A program made the translations under genes and the position numbers. Below the pieces are notes generated by a model that was not told the origin of the DNA, did not search any database, and was given only the letters and a program-made list of their open reading frames with translations. A stretch of DNA of 64,000 nt, from NCBI RefSeq assembly GCF_014636095.1, contig NZ_BMDV01000003.1, positions 124,001-188,000 on the forward strand. The letters are read 5' to 3'. The DNA is from Acinetobacter modestus (GTDB taxonomy: Bacteria > Pseudomonadota > Gammaproteobacteria > Pseudomonadales > Moraxellaceae). How positions within the stretch are numbered: position 1 is the first letter of the stretch; every line of letters begins with the position of its first letter. Positions 38,475-48,333 of this stretch are shown piece after piece.

Positions 38475-39062
38475 ATGAAAACAATAGATTATTACAATAC
38501 TCATGCAGATCACTTTGCAGAATCTACTTTTAACGTCGATATGGAAAGTTTGTATCAACCGTTTCTACAACTACTATCACCTAATGCAAGAATATTAGAC
38601 TTAGGGTGCGGTTCTGGGCGAGATAGTTTGGGTTTTAAAAATAAAGGTTATCAGGTTGAAGCCATGGACTATTCGGAAGAGCTTGTTAAAAAGGCGATAA
38701 TACTAACGGGAATAAAAGTTAAATATCAAAGTTTTTATGATCTGAATGAAGTTGAACATTATGATGGTATTTGGGCATGTGCATCCTTATTACATTGTGA
38801 TCGAAATCGATTGGTAGATGTCATTCAACGAATGCTAAAGGCACTTAGACTCTATGGGGTGATCTATATGTCATTTAAATATGGTGATCAGGATCGGGAG
38901 AAGGATGGACGTTATTTTACCGATTTGAATGAAGCTCAAGCTGACAGATTATTAAATGGGTTTAATAACTTAACTTTAATCCAACAGTGGATTACTGTAG
39001 ACAAGCGTCCTTCTCGTACTGAGGAATGGTTAAATATTCTAATTCAAAAAAATAAACTATAA
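38475..39062 (+). CDS. Class I SAM-dependent methyltransferase (HNH-linked)
   Basis: A 195-residue methyltransferase. Motif I ARILDLGCGSGRDSLGF (about 38-54), the motif II acidic position in VEAMDYSEELVKKA, and YDGIWACASLLHC (motif IV region). It resembles small TehB-like methyltransferases. DNA-methylase motifs such as DPPY or NPPY are absent, so it is not an obvious restriction-modification partner. It sits 17 bp upstream of the HNH nuclease gene, between AlpA and integrase fragments, so it is likely cargo of an old mobile element. The substrate is unknown. Confidence 0.82.
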   Translation: MKTIDYYNTHADHFAESTFNVDMESLYQPFLQLLSPNARILDLGCGSGRDSLGFKNKGYQVEAMDYSEELVKKAIILTGIKVKYQSFYDLNEVEHYDGIWACASLLHCDRNRLVDVIQRMLKALRLYGVIYMSFKYGDQDREKDGRYFTDLNEAQADRLLNGFNNLTLIQQWITVDKRPSRTEEWLNILIQKNKL

Positions 39063-39079
39063 ACTTTCAGGGATGTCTT

Positions 39080-40105
39080 ATGTCTGAGTTTTATGAAATT
39101 GAACCATCTCTTGAAAACTATTGGCGTGCCATTATTTTATTCGGTCGTAACGTTGCTTCTTATAAATTCGCATTTGCTAAAGCGCTTTATGAATTAAAAG
39201 AAGATGGTGGCACAGTTGTCACGCTTGACCAGCTTGCGGAGCCATTTAGTCGACATATCTGTGAACATTTAAAGTTAGTTGATAAGCAAGCAACATCAAG
39301 CTCAAGTAAATTTTTAGATTTTTGTCGTGACTTTAATACTGGTGAAATTGATCAGCAAACACTTACAGCAAAAACAGTTCTATATGGTTTTGTTAATGTG
39401 ATTGATGCTTTTCATAATGTACACAGACAGGAACTTCCAGAAAGATTCTTCGTGGATGCTCGAAAAACCCATGGAGGCATCATTTTAACAGATGAAATTT
39501 TTCAGTTATTTGAAATACAAAATTCTCAAGATCTAATTGATGAAACTGAATCAAGATGGCGTTTAGTTGAAACAGCATGGGATATGAATTTACCTAAGCA
39601 TTTAGTGCAGATTCAACATGATGATCAAGGAATTTTGGTTGCTGATAATAGAATAAGAAGAGTTAACGTCACGTCAGCTAAATCTGCTTTAAATGGCTAC
39701 CAAAAGAGTAGATGTTTTTATTGTTTTGTACCAATTACGATTGAGCAATTGCTTGAGCACTCAGCAGATGTAGATCATTTTTTTCCACACAAACTCCGAG
39801 AGTGCGACATTCAAAAGCCTATTAATGGTGTAGCAAATCTTGTGTTGTCCTGCACAGAATGTAACAGGGGGCATCGAGGGAAATTTGATCGTTTACCATC
39901 AGTAAGTTTATTAGAGCGATTGCATAAGCGAAATGAATATTTAATTACTAGTCACCATCCGCTAAGAGAAACACTAATTAGTCAAACAGGTTTTACAGAG
40001 TTATCACGCAGAAATTTCCTGCAAGATGTTTATAATTGTGCGACTCTAACATTAGGGGGAGGGAAAAAGTGGGAGCCACCGAGGGGAGGTATTAGTGTTT
40101 TTTAA
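39080..40105 (+). CDS. HNH endonuclease-like protein
   Basis: A 341-residue protein. The N-terminal 200 residues match nothing I recognise. The C-terminal HNH domain has Cys pairs CFYC and CTECNRGHRGKFDRLP that would bind structural zinc, and the catalytic core ADVDHFFPHKL with N in PINGVANLVLSC. Such nucleases occur in restriction and defence loci. It is co-directional with the upstream methyltransferase, and its 3' end overlaps the integrase remnant on the other strand. Role in phage defence is a hypothesis. Confidence 0.82.
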   Translation: MSEFYEIEPSLENYWRAIILFGRNVASYKFAFAKALYELKEDGGTVVTLDQLAEPFSRHICEHLKLVDKQATSSSSKFLDFCRDFNTGEIDQQTLTAKTVLYGFVNVIDAFHNVHRQELPERFFVDARKTHGGIILTDEIFQLFEIQNSQDLIDETESRWRLVETAWDMNLPKHLVQIQHDDQGILVADNRIRRVNVTSAKSALNGYQKSRCFYCFVPITIEQLLEHSADVDHFFPHKLRECDIQKPINGVANLVLSCTECNRGHRGKFDRLPSVSLLERLHKRNEYLITSHHPLRETLISQTGFTELSRRNFLQDVYNCATLTLGGGKKWEPPRGGISVF

Positions 40106-40229
40106 ATGGATTCTTACTCTTCACATCATTTGAAGAAGGTATAACTTCTAAATACATGCCTTTTTCATCAGAATATTTGGTTTTCTTTTCAGCAGGTTTG
40201 ATCTTTCTGACCTGAGCATCTGTAAGCAT
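40092..40229 (-). pseudogene. N-terminal fragment of a P4-type tyrosine integrase
   Basis: From ATG 40229 on the minus strand the reading is MLTDAQVRKIKPAEKKTKY, then SDEKGMYLEVIPSSN, which is the standard opening of P4-family integrases (LTDxxVRxxKPxxKxYKxxDxxGLYLxV). It runs into unrelated codons and stops at 40092-40094, so at least 85 percent of the gene is gone. It points away from the 3' end of tRNA-Ser, the classic place for such an integrase. It overlaps the end of the HNH gene. Confidence 0.75.
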
Positions 40230-40250
40230 TGCAACGATTCCCGTAGAAAT

Positions 40251-40302
40251 TTGGGGGTATAAAAATGGGGGGAATTTATTTTACCCCCAGTTATACCCCC
40301 AA
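40251..40302. repeat. G-rich inverted repeats next to integrase fragment, probable att arm sites
   Basis: TTGGGGGTATAA (40251-40262) and TTATACCCCCAA (40291-40302) are perfect 12-bp inverted copies. Two further GGGGG/CCCCC units lie between them. Such repeated GGGGGTA boxes between a tRNA gene and an integrase are typical arm-type integrase-binding sites; that role is inferred here. Confidence 0.6.
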
Positions 40303-40412
40303 CTATATCAGGATTCAATAGGGTCAATTGGAAAACATAAGGCAATAAAAAAAGCCTAAACCCTTTAGATTTAAGCTTTTAGGACTCTATGAGATATCAT
40401 AGAAAGTAAACT

Positions 40413-40502
40413 TGGCGGTGAGAGAGGGATTCGAACCCTCGATACGCGCAAACGTATACACACTTTCCAGGCGTGCTCCTTAAGCCACTCGGACACCTCA
40501 CC
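40413..40502 (-). tRNA. tRNA-Ser (anticodon GGA)
   Basis: A 90-nt class II tRNA on the minus strand: acceptor GGTGAGG with TCTCACC (one G-U), anticodon loop CTGGAAA (GGA), a long variable arm, T-loop GTTCGAATC, and encoded CCA. Its 3' end is the likely old attachment site for the decayed element carrying the integrase fragment. Confidence 0.95.
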
Positions 40503-40615
40503 AAGGTGTGCGATAGTAACCAAAAAAAAGCAGACTGCCAAGTTGTAGTCGAACAGATTTGCAGAAAAACTTCTTGGCTAATGATAATATTGAGAAATAT
40601 AACGTTCTATATTGA

Positions 40616-42502
<1,887 letters not shown>

Positions 42503-42518
42503 GTAACATAAAATCATC

Positions 42519-42546
42519 AAAAAAGGCACTTTAGAGTGCCTTTTTT
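42519..42546 (+). terminator. kup terminator
   Basis: Stem AAAAAAGGCACT/AGTGCCTTTTTT with a 4-nt loop and T-run. Confidence 0.92.
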
Positions 42547-42665
42547 ATTATCTGGTGATCAAGTGAACAGTTTTGCGACATAAAGTGTCGTTCTTGGCTT
42601 TATCTCAATATACAGTTGAATATGGAATTGCTAAGCTTCGCATTCATATTGATTTTGATGTAGTT

Positions 42666-43739
42666 ATGGCGAAGAAAACAACCAAAAAGAGTAAAACACA
42701 ATTTGCTTTTTTGAGCCAAAATTTTGGAAAAATTGTTCTTGCTTTGATCGCAACAGGCAGTTTCGCGATTGCATTTGGTAATGAAAAAATTTCTAAATTA
42801 ATTCCTCTGCCATCGAGTCATGGTGCTTGTTTAGAACAATTTTATCGAGATGTTCCTCCTTTACTTACAAAAGAAAGTCTAAAAAAAGATAGTTATGCTT
42901 TGTGCTTTAATGATTTTAATGTGATGTATTCAGGTATTTCAAAAACACCATTGTGGTCAGCGGAATACCTTACTCCAGAGCGTTTAAGTATTAAAATCAA
43001 ACGCGAAGATAGTTTTCACGAAGAAACACGAGTGCCTCTCGCTCATCGTGCATTGTTAGCGGACTACCGTGGTTCTAGGTACGATCGTGGACATATGGCA
43101 CCGAATGGCGATATGAATAATACTGCGGCACAACATGACAGCTTTTCTTTAGCCAATATGGTGCCGCAATCACCGAAGAATAATCAGGAAGTTTGGCGTA
43201 AACTCGAAGAAGCAGTACGTTCTATTGTGACTAAACAACATAAAGATGCTTATGTTGTGACTGGACCAATTTTTGAAGCGAAGCGCTTAAAAACCATTGG
43301 TAGTGGTGTGATTGTACCGACTGCTGTATATAAGGCAGTGTATTTACCTAAACAGGGGATTATTGGTGCGTACTATGCACCAAATAATGATTCATTACAG
43401 GTTAAAGTGGTGAGCATCTGTTATTTAGAAGAAAAGTTAGGAATTAATTTATTTCCACAACTTACAGAACAACAAAAGCGTAATGTTTATCAATTGCCTA
43501 CATCAGCACAACAAGTTAAAGCCAATAAAGAAATTAGCTATGTGAGTTGGGATAGACAAAGTCAATGTGCTGAAGAAGCAACTACGGCAAGTATTCAAGC
43601 GCAACAGCAGCAATTCTCTTCTGGGAAGACACAAACTGATGAGACTAATTTGCCGCAGATTGATGAGGAAACCAAACAAGCTTTAATCAAGCAATTGATT
43701 GATGCATTGGTTCAGTATTTCTTACAATTGTTGCGCTAA
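42666..43739 (+). CDS. DNA/RNA non-specific endonuclease (DRGH family), membrane-anchored or secreted
   Basis: A 357-residue NucA/Serratia-type nuclease. N-terminal basic stretch then a hydrophobic helix (GKIVLALIATGSFAIAFG, about 20-37), so exported or anchored with the catalytic domain outside. The active site YDRGHMAPNGDM holds the DRGH motif, and NMVPQSPKNNQEVWRKLE supplies the metal-binding Asn. A Gln-rich C-terminal tail follows. The start is ATG 42666; the frame runs further upstream without a ribosome site. It may scavenge nucleotides or degrade extracellular DNA. Confidence 0.9.
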   Translation: MAKKTTKKSKTQFAFLSQNFGKIVLALIATGSFAIAFGNEKISKLIPLPSSHGACLEQFYRDVPPLLTKESLKKDSYALCFNDFNVMYSGISKTPLWSAEYLTPERLSIKIKREDSFHEETRVPLAHRALLADYRGSRYDRGHMAPNGDMNNTAAQHDSFSLANMVPQSPKNNQEVWRKLEEAVRSIVTKQHKDAYVVTGPIFEAKRLKTIGSGVIVPTAVYKAVYLPKQGIIGAYYAPNNDSLQVKVVSICYLEEKLGINLFPQLTEQQKRNVYQLPTSAQQVKANKEISYVSWDRQSQCAEEATTASIQAQQQQFSSGKTQTDETNLPQIDEETKQALIKQLIDALVQYFLQLLR

Positions 43740-43810
43740 TTTCACAGCTATTCTAATGTGATTATGCTTAACTCAATAGGTGTATACGAGAGCGATAAGG
43801 AGTGGAATCA

Positions 43811-44053
43811 ATGTTTAAACCTTTTGAACATGGTGATGAGTCCTCAGCAATTTATGACTTGACCCTAGAAAATCAGGCGGATTGTGTAAGTCTATATGGC
43901 AATTTGCAAATCACAAAAGACCAAGTAGGTTTAAAGGCAGCGAAAGCTTTACAAAGTTTTATCAACGAAGTGGTCATGGTGTTAGAAGCACAGAGCTTAC
44001 CTGAACAGATTGAGCGTAAGCCAGAACAAGAAATTGAAAATCCATTTCTATAA
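43811..44053 (+). CDS. Small conserved-looking hypothetical protein
   Basis: An 80-residue acidic protein, MFKPFEHGDESSAIYDLTLE..., with no motif I recognise. Evidence that it is real: AAGGAG at ideal spacing to ATG 43811, good codon use, and a dedicated terminator just after its stop. Predicted mostly helical in the second half. No functional context. Confidence 0.75.
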   Translation: MFKPFEHGDESSAIYDLTLENQADCVSLYGNLQITKDQVGLKAAKALQSFINEVVMVLEAQSLPEQIERKPEQEIENPFL

Positions 44054-44083
44054 AAAAACAGCCTGAAAAAGGCTGTTTTTTTA
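44052..44083. terminator. Bidirectional terminator between small ORF and aqpZ
   Basis: Perfect 10-bp stem AAAAACAGCC/GGCTGTTTTT with a 7-nt loop and T-runs on both strands. Confidence 0.9.
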
Positions 44084-44093
44084 TTCTAAAACC

Positions 44094-44783
44094 TTAACTT
44101 TTTTCACTTGCAACGACTTTATAAATAATTGCGCCAATGATCGCACCTAAAATTGGAGCTACCCAAAATAGCCACAATTGACTCAGCGCTGCTGTCTCAG
44201 CAAAAAAGGCAACACCTGTACTACGTGCGGGGTTTACTGAGGTATTCGTGACTGGAATACTAATTAAATGAATGACGGTAAGTGTTAAACCAATTGCAAT
44301 TGGAGCAAAACCTGCAGGCGCATTTTTATGTGTTGATAATAAAATAATGATCAGAAAGATGGCCGTAAGAACGACTTCGATTAAAAAGGCTGAAGCGATA
44401 GAGAAATGGTTTGGAGAGAGTTCTGCATAGCCATTTGTTGCGAAGCCTCTAGTTCCTGTAAAACCTGCTTGGCCTTGCACAATAATGTATAAAACAAATG
44501 CCGCAAAGGTTGCACCAATCACTTGAGAAATAATATAAGGCGCTAAATCTTTTGCTTCTAAACGTCCACCTACCCATAAGCCCACACTGACTGCAGGGTT
44601 AAAATGCGCTCCAGAAATATGACCAAAAGCATACGCACCAGTAAGCACAGTTAAGCCAAATGCGAATGCAACACCTAAAAAGCCGATCCCAAGTTCTGGA
44701 AATGCAGCTGCTAAAACAGCACTACCACAACCACCAAAAACAAGCCAAAAGGTTCCCAAAAATTCTGCTAAATATTTGTTCAT
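44094..44783 (-). CDS. aqpZ: Aquaporin Z
   Basis: Water channel of the inner membrane, 229 residues (231 in E. coli) and six helices. Both NPA boxes are present: [12 protein letters not shown] and [13 protein letters not shown], the latter with the selectivity-filter Arg, and the conserved [20 protein letters not shown] opens helix 1. The start is ATG 44783, with GGGTGA upstream; the frame continues 5' but into non-coding sequence. Apparently monocistronic. Confidence 0.95.
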   Translation of the reverse strand: MNKYLAEFLGTFWLVFGGCGSAVLAAAFPELGIGFLGVAFAFGLTVLTGAYAFGHISGAHFNPAVSVGLWVGGRLEAKDLAPYIISQVIGATFAAFVLYIIVQGQAGFTGTRGFATNGYAELSPNHFSIASAFLIEVVLTAIFLIIILLSTHKNAPAGFAPIAIGLTLTVIHLISIPVTNTSVNPARSTGVAFFAETAALSQLWLFWVAPILGAIIGAIIYKVVASEKS

Positions 44784-44960
44784 TGTTATCACCCAAATCT
44801 TTGTAAAAATAAAAAAAGTATGCATCCAAAATTTATTATGGATATGTTTAAGCCTTGTGAAGAAAATGTGAATTAATTCACAAAACTGCATATGCTCTTG
44901 TATAAATGCTGTAAAAAAAAAATGATCTGTTGTGAAACCGTTAGTGTGTCTTTAGTTTTA

Positions 44961-45968
44961 TTAAGAATTGTAAGTTATGTTGTTGTTTCGCCATTGTTGT
45001 GGTGTTTGGTTGGTCCAAATTTTAAAAGCACGTTGAAAGGCGCTTTGTTCAGAATAGCAAAGTAATAATGCGATTTCTTGTAAGCTTAAATGCGGATCTT
45101 TTAAATATTCTGTTGCGAGCATAAAACGTACTTGTTGCACACGTTCTTGAAAGGTCGTGTTTTGCTGTTGTAAGTGGCGTTGTAATTGTCTTACCGATAA
45201 TCCTAATTTTTCTGCAATAAAATCGATTTGATATTGGTTTTTTTGTAATCCAGTCAAAATTGCATGTTGTAGACGTTGATCGAGTTGAGTGGAATTGGGA
45301 AGCTTATCCAATAAAGCTTGAGCTTGTTGTAACAACAATTGCTGTAAAGTGTGATCGCCTGTTCGAAGTGGCTTAAAGGCTTCGGTAACAGGTAGAAGTA
45401 GCTGAGTTTTAGGCTGATCAAAACGGACTTTACAACGGAAATATTGCTCATAAACCGTAATGTTTTTCGGTGCGGTATTCACAAAATGCACTTCGTGTAG
45501 ATTGATATCTTCACCTGACATAAATAACTTAAGGAATTGCACCATCAGCGCAATTGCAATTTCATCTGTTAATTGGGTTGGGTAGGGTTCTGGAGCTTCC
45601 CAGCGGATTGATGCGTAGGGTGGGTTAAATTCAACGACGAGAGGGCTGCCATCATAAATTAAGCGATGAAAATCATGATAACGCGCCAATGCTTCGCCCA
45701 AGTTTTCACATGACAGTGCGAGATAAGCAATAATTCCTAAATGTTTGGGTTGTACGTGTTCTGCAATTTCTAAGCCTAAACCTGTCTTGGGATTTAAACG
45801 ATTAAGGTCTTCAAGTAAGTCACGCCAAATGACGTAATCAAAACGTTCAAGATTTTGGACTTGTTGTAATTGCTCAGGAATTTCAATATTTTTTGTTTCG
45901 CAATAAGCCTTTAATAAATGCCCTAATCCGCCATAAACAGAGCCTGTATAGTTCTTGAGTTGGGACAT
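44961..45968 (-). CDS. AraC-family regulator (OruR/ArgR-like)
   Basis: A 335-residue regulator: an N-terminal Arabinose_bd-type sensing domain and C-terminal double HTH (QIDFIAEKLGLSVRQLQRHLQQQNTTF then DPHLSLQEIALLLCYSEQSAFQRAFKIWTNQTP). It is divergent from the membrane hydroxylase gene at 46084 and probably controls it, as in many AraC/lipid-enzyme pairs. The inducer is not known. Confidence 0.92.
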   Translation of the reverse strand: MSQLKNYTGSVYGGLGHLLKAYCETKNIEIPEQLQQVQNLERFDYVIWRDLLEDLNRLNPKTGLGLEIAEHVQPKHLGIIAYLALSCENLGEALARYHDFHRLIYDGSPLVVEFNPPYASIRWEAPEPYPTQLTDEIAIALMVQFLKLFMSGEDINLHEVHFVNTAPKNITVYEQYFRCKVRFDQPKTQLLLPVTEAFKPLRTGDHTLQQLLLQQAQALLDKLPNSTQLDQRLQHAILTGLQKNQYQIDFIAEKLGLSVRQLQRHLQQQNTTFQERVQQVRFMLATEYLKDPHLSLQEIALLLCYSEQSAFQRAFKIWTNQTPQQWRNNNITYNS

Positions 45969-46083
45969 CCTGTCTACTCCTTATTCTGTCGTGTTTTGTC
46001 AATATAAATATATCGTATCGTCAATACTTCGCCTACAAAAATTTATATCTTTAATAAAAATAAGGAAACATTTGGAGAAAACC

Positions 46084-46728
46084 ATGATTAAGGGTTTTAT
46101 TGCAGGTTTGGCAGTTGCAAATGCATTTGAATGGTTTGCTCATAAATATATTTTGCACGGTGTACATCGTCCGGGTCAGCCACGTTACAGTCCTGTACCA
46201 AAAAGTATGGAATCGCATTGGGCACATCATCGTGAGGTTCGTAAGCAAGAGTTTTCTGATGATTGTTATGTTGAAGGTTTGGATAGCTGGCGTACTCGAA
46301 ATGAATTAATGTCACTTGCTGTTGCGGCAGGTGTAGCTAGTATCGTGTTTTATCCCTTTTCAAAAGGGATGTCGTTGGCAGCAGTTTATAGTGCTGGAAA
46401 TTATTATTATGTACATCGCCGTGCTCACTTAGAACCTGATTGGGCAAAGCGTACCATTCCTTGGCATTACGATCATCATATGAATTCGAATCAAGATGCT
46501 AACTGGTGTGTAACGCGACCATGGTTTGATTATGTGATGGGAACGCGAGTCGTATCTTCGGCTGATTTAAAAGAAGCCAATCCACTTGGTCTACCGTTAC
46601 CTGCACCACTTTCAAAAGCATTGACCCAAGCGATCGAGTCGGTTTTTCCAGCGAAATGGGTTGAGCAAAAACCAAAATTAGTCAAAGCGCCTGTAGCAGA
46701 AACTGAGCAACAAGAATCAGTGGCTTAG
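46084..46728 (+). CDS. Fatty-acid hydroxylase / sterol-desaturase-like membrane protein
   Basis: A 214-residue protein with the histidine clusters of the di-iron membrane hydroxylase superfamily: HKYILHGVH, HWAHH, HRRAH, and HYDHHMNSN. Two short hydrophobic stretches and basic surroundings fit a monotopic or polytopic inner-membrane enzyme. The start is ATG 46084, with GGAGA upstream. A Glu/Gln-rich tail ends the protein. It is divergent from the AraC gene. The substrate (acyl chain, sterol-like or other) cannot be assigned. Confidence 0.87.
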   Translation: MIKGFIAGLAVANAFEWFAHKYILHGVHRPGQPRYSPVPKSMESHWAHHREVRKQEFSDDCYVEGLDSWRTRNELMSLAVAAGVASIVFYPFSKGMSLAAVYSAGNYYYVHRRAHLEPDWAKRTIPWHYDHHMNSNQDANWCVTRPWFDYVMGTRVVSSADLKEANPLGLPLPAPLSKALTQAIESVFPAKWVEQKPKLVKAPVAETEQQESVA

Positions 46729-46919
46729 AGGGAAATGCGACATGTGACCATAAAGCATAAGCATTGTGACGAATCGTGACGATGCTTTCATGAGTCATGT
46801 CGTGAATTGTCAATAAAATGAGTTTTTAATGTCAATATTTTTGTTCATTTTATAGCTATTTTGATTCAAGCATTTGAAATGCACAGAATTTTCAAAATGA
46901 CAAAATTCACGTTTACCCT

Positions 46920-46976
46920 CTAGCGTTGTATAAACGCAGTTTCCATACCTTGCTCAGCAAGGTATTTTTTTGCCTG
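46920..46976 (-). pseudogene. Detached duplicate of the hisF 3' tail
   Basis: On the minus strand this reads QAKKYLAEQGMETAFIQR and stop, which aligns with the true HisF end [15 protein letters not shown]. The DNA matches the real hisF tail through CTTGCTGAGCAAGG and differs mainly at third codon positions (TAT/TAC, GGG/GGT, GAG/GAA), as expected of homologous coding sequence. A small gene (46977-47420) lies between it and intact hisF. It is very short, so chance is not excluded. Confidence 0.55.
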
Positions 46977-47024
46977 TTAGTTTTGTAAGTTCAAACCTGT
47001 GAGTAAGTAACGTCCATCACTATC

Positions 47025-47420
47025 TTAAAATTCTGGTGAATATTGAAAACAGATTTTCTGTTTGGGTTGAATTTGAGCCATGATTGGCAAATTTTTAGCA
47101 ACAGCACGATTACGTGCAAAAACAAAAATTTGTCCTTCTTCTGTTTTAAACTCATATAGTATTTGAGTCCAATTACCATTCTTTGAATAATGCTCAATGC
47201 TTTGGTGTTGATTAAAAATTCCACAGTGGTGTTCTTGCTTGGCGTTATTCACTGCAAAATAATAGTAAATTTGATGAGCATAAACGTATAAAAAAATGAT
47301 ACTGGGAACACTTATAAGAGAAATTACAACACTGAGAAAAACAGACTCCTTATGTTTGAGCCAATAGATAATCAGACCTATACAACCAAAAAGAATAATC
47401 CAAACTAAAGTTTCATTCAT
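47025..47420 (-). CDS. Small membrane protein, probably truncated by a stop codon
   Basis: A 131-residue hypothetical with two hydrophobic helices (TLVWIILFGCIGLIIYWL and VFLSVVISLISVPSIIFLYVYA) and a soluble C-terminal half. After the TAA at 47025-47027 the same frame continues DSDGRYLLTGLNLQN to a second TAA at 46977-46979. That continuation looks like natural protein, so the first stop may be a recent nonsense change and the ancestral protein about 16 residues longer. It lies between hisF and the detached hisF tail. Function unknown. Confidence 0.65.
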   Translation of the reverse strand: MNETLVWIILFGCIGLIIYWLKHKESVFLSVVISLISVPSIIFLYVYAHQIYYYFAVNNAKQEHHCGIFNQHQSIEHYSKNGNWTQILYEFKTEEGQIFVFARNRAVAKNLPIMAQIQPKQKICFQYSPEF

Positions 47421-47473
47421 ATTTTTTCAGCTAAAGATTTAGGCGTAACTGAAAGCTACGCCCGTTATAGACT

Positions 47474-48232
47474 TTAGAGACGCATCTCAATCCCTTGCTC
47501 AGCAAGATATTGTTTTGCTTCAGGAATGGTATGTTGACCAAAATGGAAAATAGAGGCAGCCAGTACCGCATCTGCACCGCCTTTCAAAATTCCGTCAGCC
47601 AAATGTTGTAAATTGCCTACGCCACCTGATGCGATGGTCGGAATATTGACACGATCATTGATTTGACGCATCAAGGCTATGTCATAACCAGCTTTGGTTC
47701 CATCGGCATCCATACTGGTAATCAGCAATTCGCCCGCACCGAAGTCAGCCATTTTCACAGCCCATTCAATCGCATCGATTCCTGTGGGTTTACGACCACC
47801 GTGGGTAAAGATTTCCCACTTATTTTCGCCAGTTTTTTTCGCATCAATTGCGACCACAATACATTGTGCGCCAAAACGTTGAGAAGCTTCTTGAACAAAC
47901 TCAGGCGTAAATACTGCTGCCGAGTTGATACTGACTTTATCAGCACCCGCATTTAGTAATAAACGAATATCTTCAACTTTACGGACACCACCACCTACAG
48001 TTAAAGGGACAAACACGCTTTCAGCCATACGTTCTACCGTACGGTAAGTCGTATCGCGTCCATGATGGGTAGCAGTAATATCTAAAAAGGTAATTTCATC
48101 GGCGCCTTGTTCGTTATAACGACGTGCGACTTCAACAGGGTCACCTGCGTCACGAATATCAAGGAATTGAACGCCTTTGACGACTCGACCATTATCAACA
48201 TCTAAGCAAGGGATAATACGTTTTGCGAGCAT
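47474..48232 (-). CDS. hisF: Imidazole glycerol phosphate synthase cyclase subunit
   Basis: HisF cyclises PRFAR using ammonia from HisH to give imidazole glycerol phosphate and AICAR. The 252-residue (beta/alpha)8 barrel has catalytic Asp11 ([12 protein letters not shown]) and the second Asp in [16 protein letters not shown]; phosphate-binding GGGVRK and ASGGVGNL are present. The start is ATG 48232, with GGAAAA upstream. It lies apart from hisA and hisB-hisH, which are 4-7 kb to the right on the same strand. Confidence 0.96.
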   Translation of the reverse strand: MLAKRIIPCLDVDNGRVVKGVQFLDIRDAGDPVEVARRYNEQGADEITFLDITATHHGRDTTYRTVERMAESVFVPLTVGGGVRKVEDIRLLLNAGADKVSINSAAVFTPEFVQEASQRFGAQCIVVAIDAKKTGENKWEIFTHGGRKPTGIDAIEWAVKMADFGAGELLITSMDADGTKAGYDIALMRQINDRVNIPTIASGGVGNLQHLADGILKGGADAVLAASIFHFGQHTIPEAKQYLAEQGIEMRL

Positions 48233-48333
48233 AAAATTTTCCAAAAAATCGCCAATAAAGAAAGGGGTGCTACACCTTCATGGAGGGAACAGGTATTCTA
48301 TCAAACTTCACAGCTATTTTTTGCAGGTTTTCC

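Noticed and set aside
42666..43739. DRGH nuclease as part of the nearby HNH/methyltransferase module
   Set aside because: Separated from it by tRNA-Ser and kup with its terminator, and carrying its own export signal; an ordinary exported nuclease.
45955..46083. Upstream extension of the membrane hydroxylase
   Set aside because: No ribosome site, overlaps the AraC gene start; the ATG at 46084 has GGAGA correctly spaced.
46946..46972. Rightward terminator ACCTTGCT...AGCAAGGT plus T-run
   Set aside because: The same palindrome exists inside intact hisF coding sequence and here follows the hisF reading frame, so it is better explained as a duplicated coding tail, though it might also act as a terminator.
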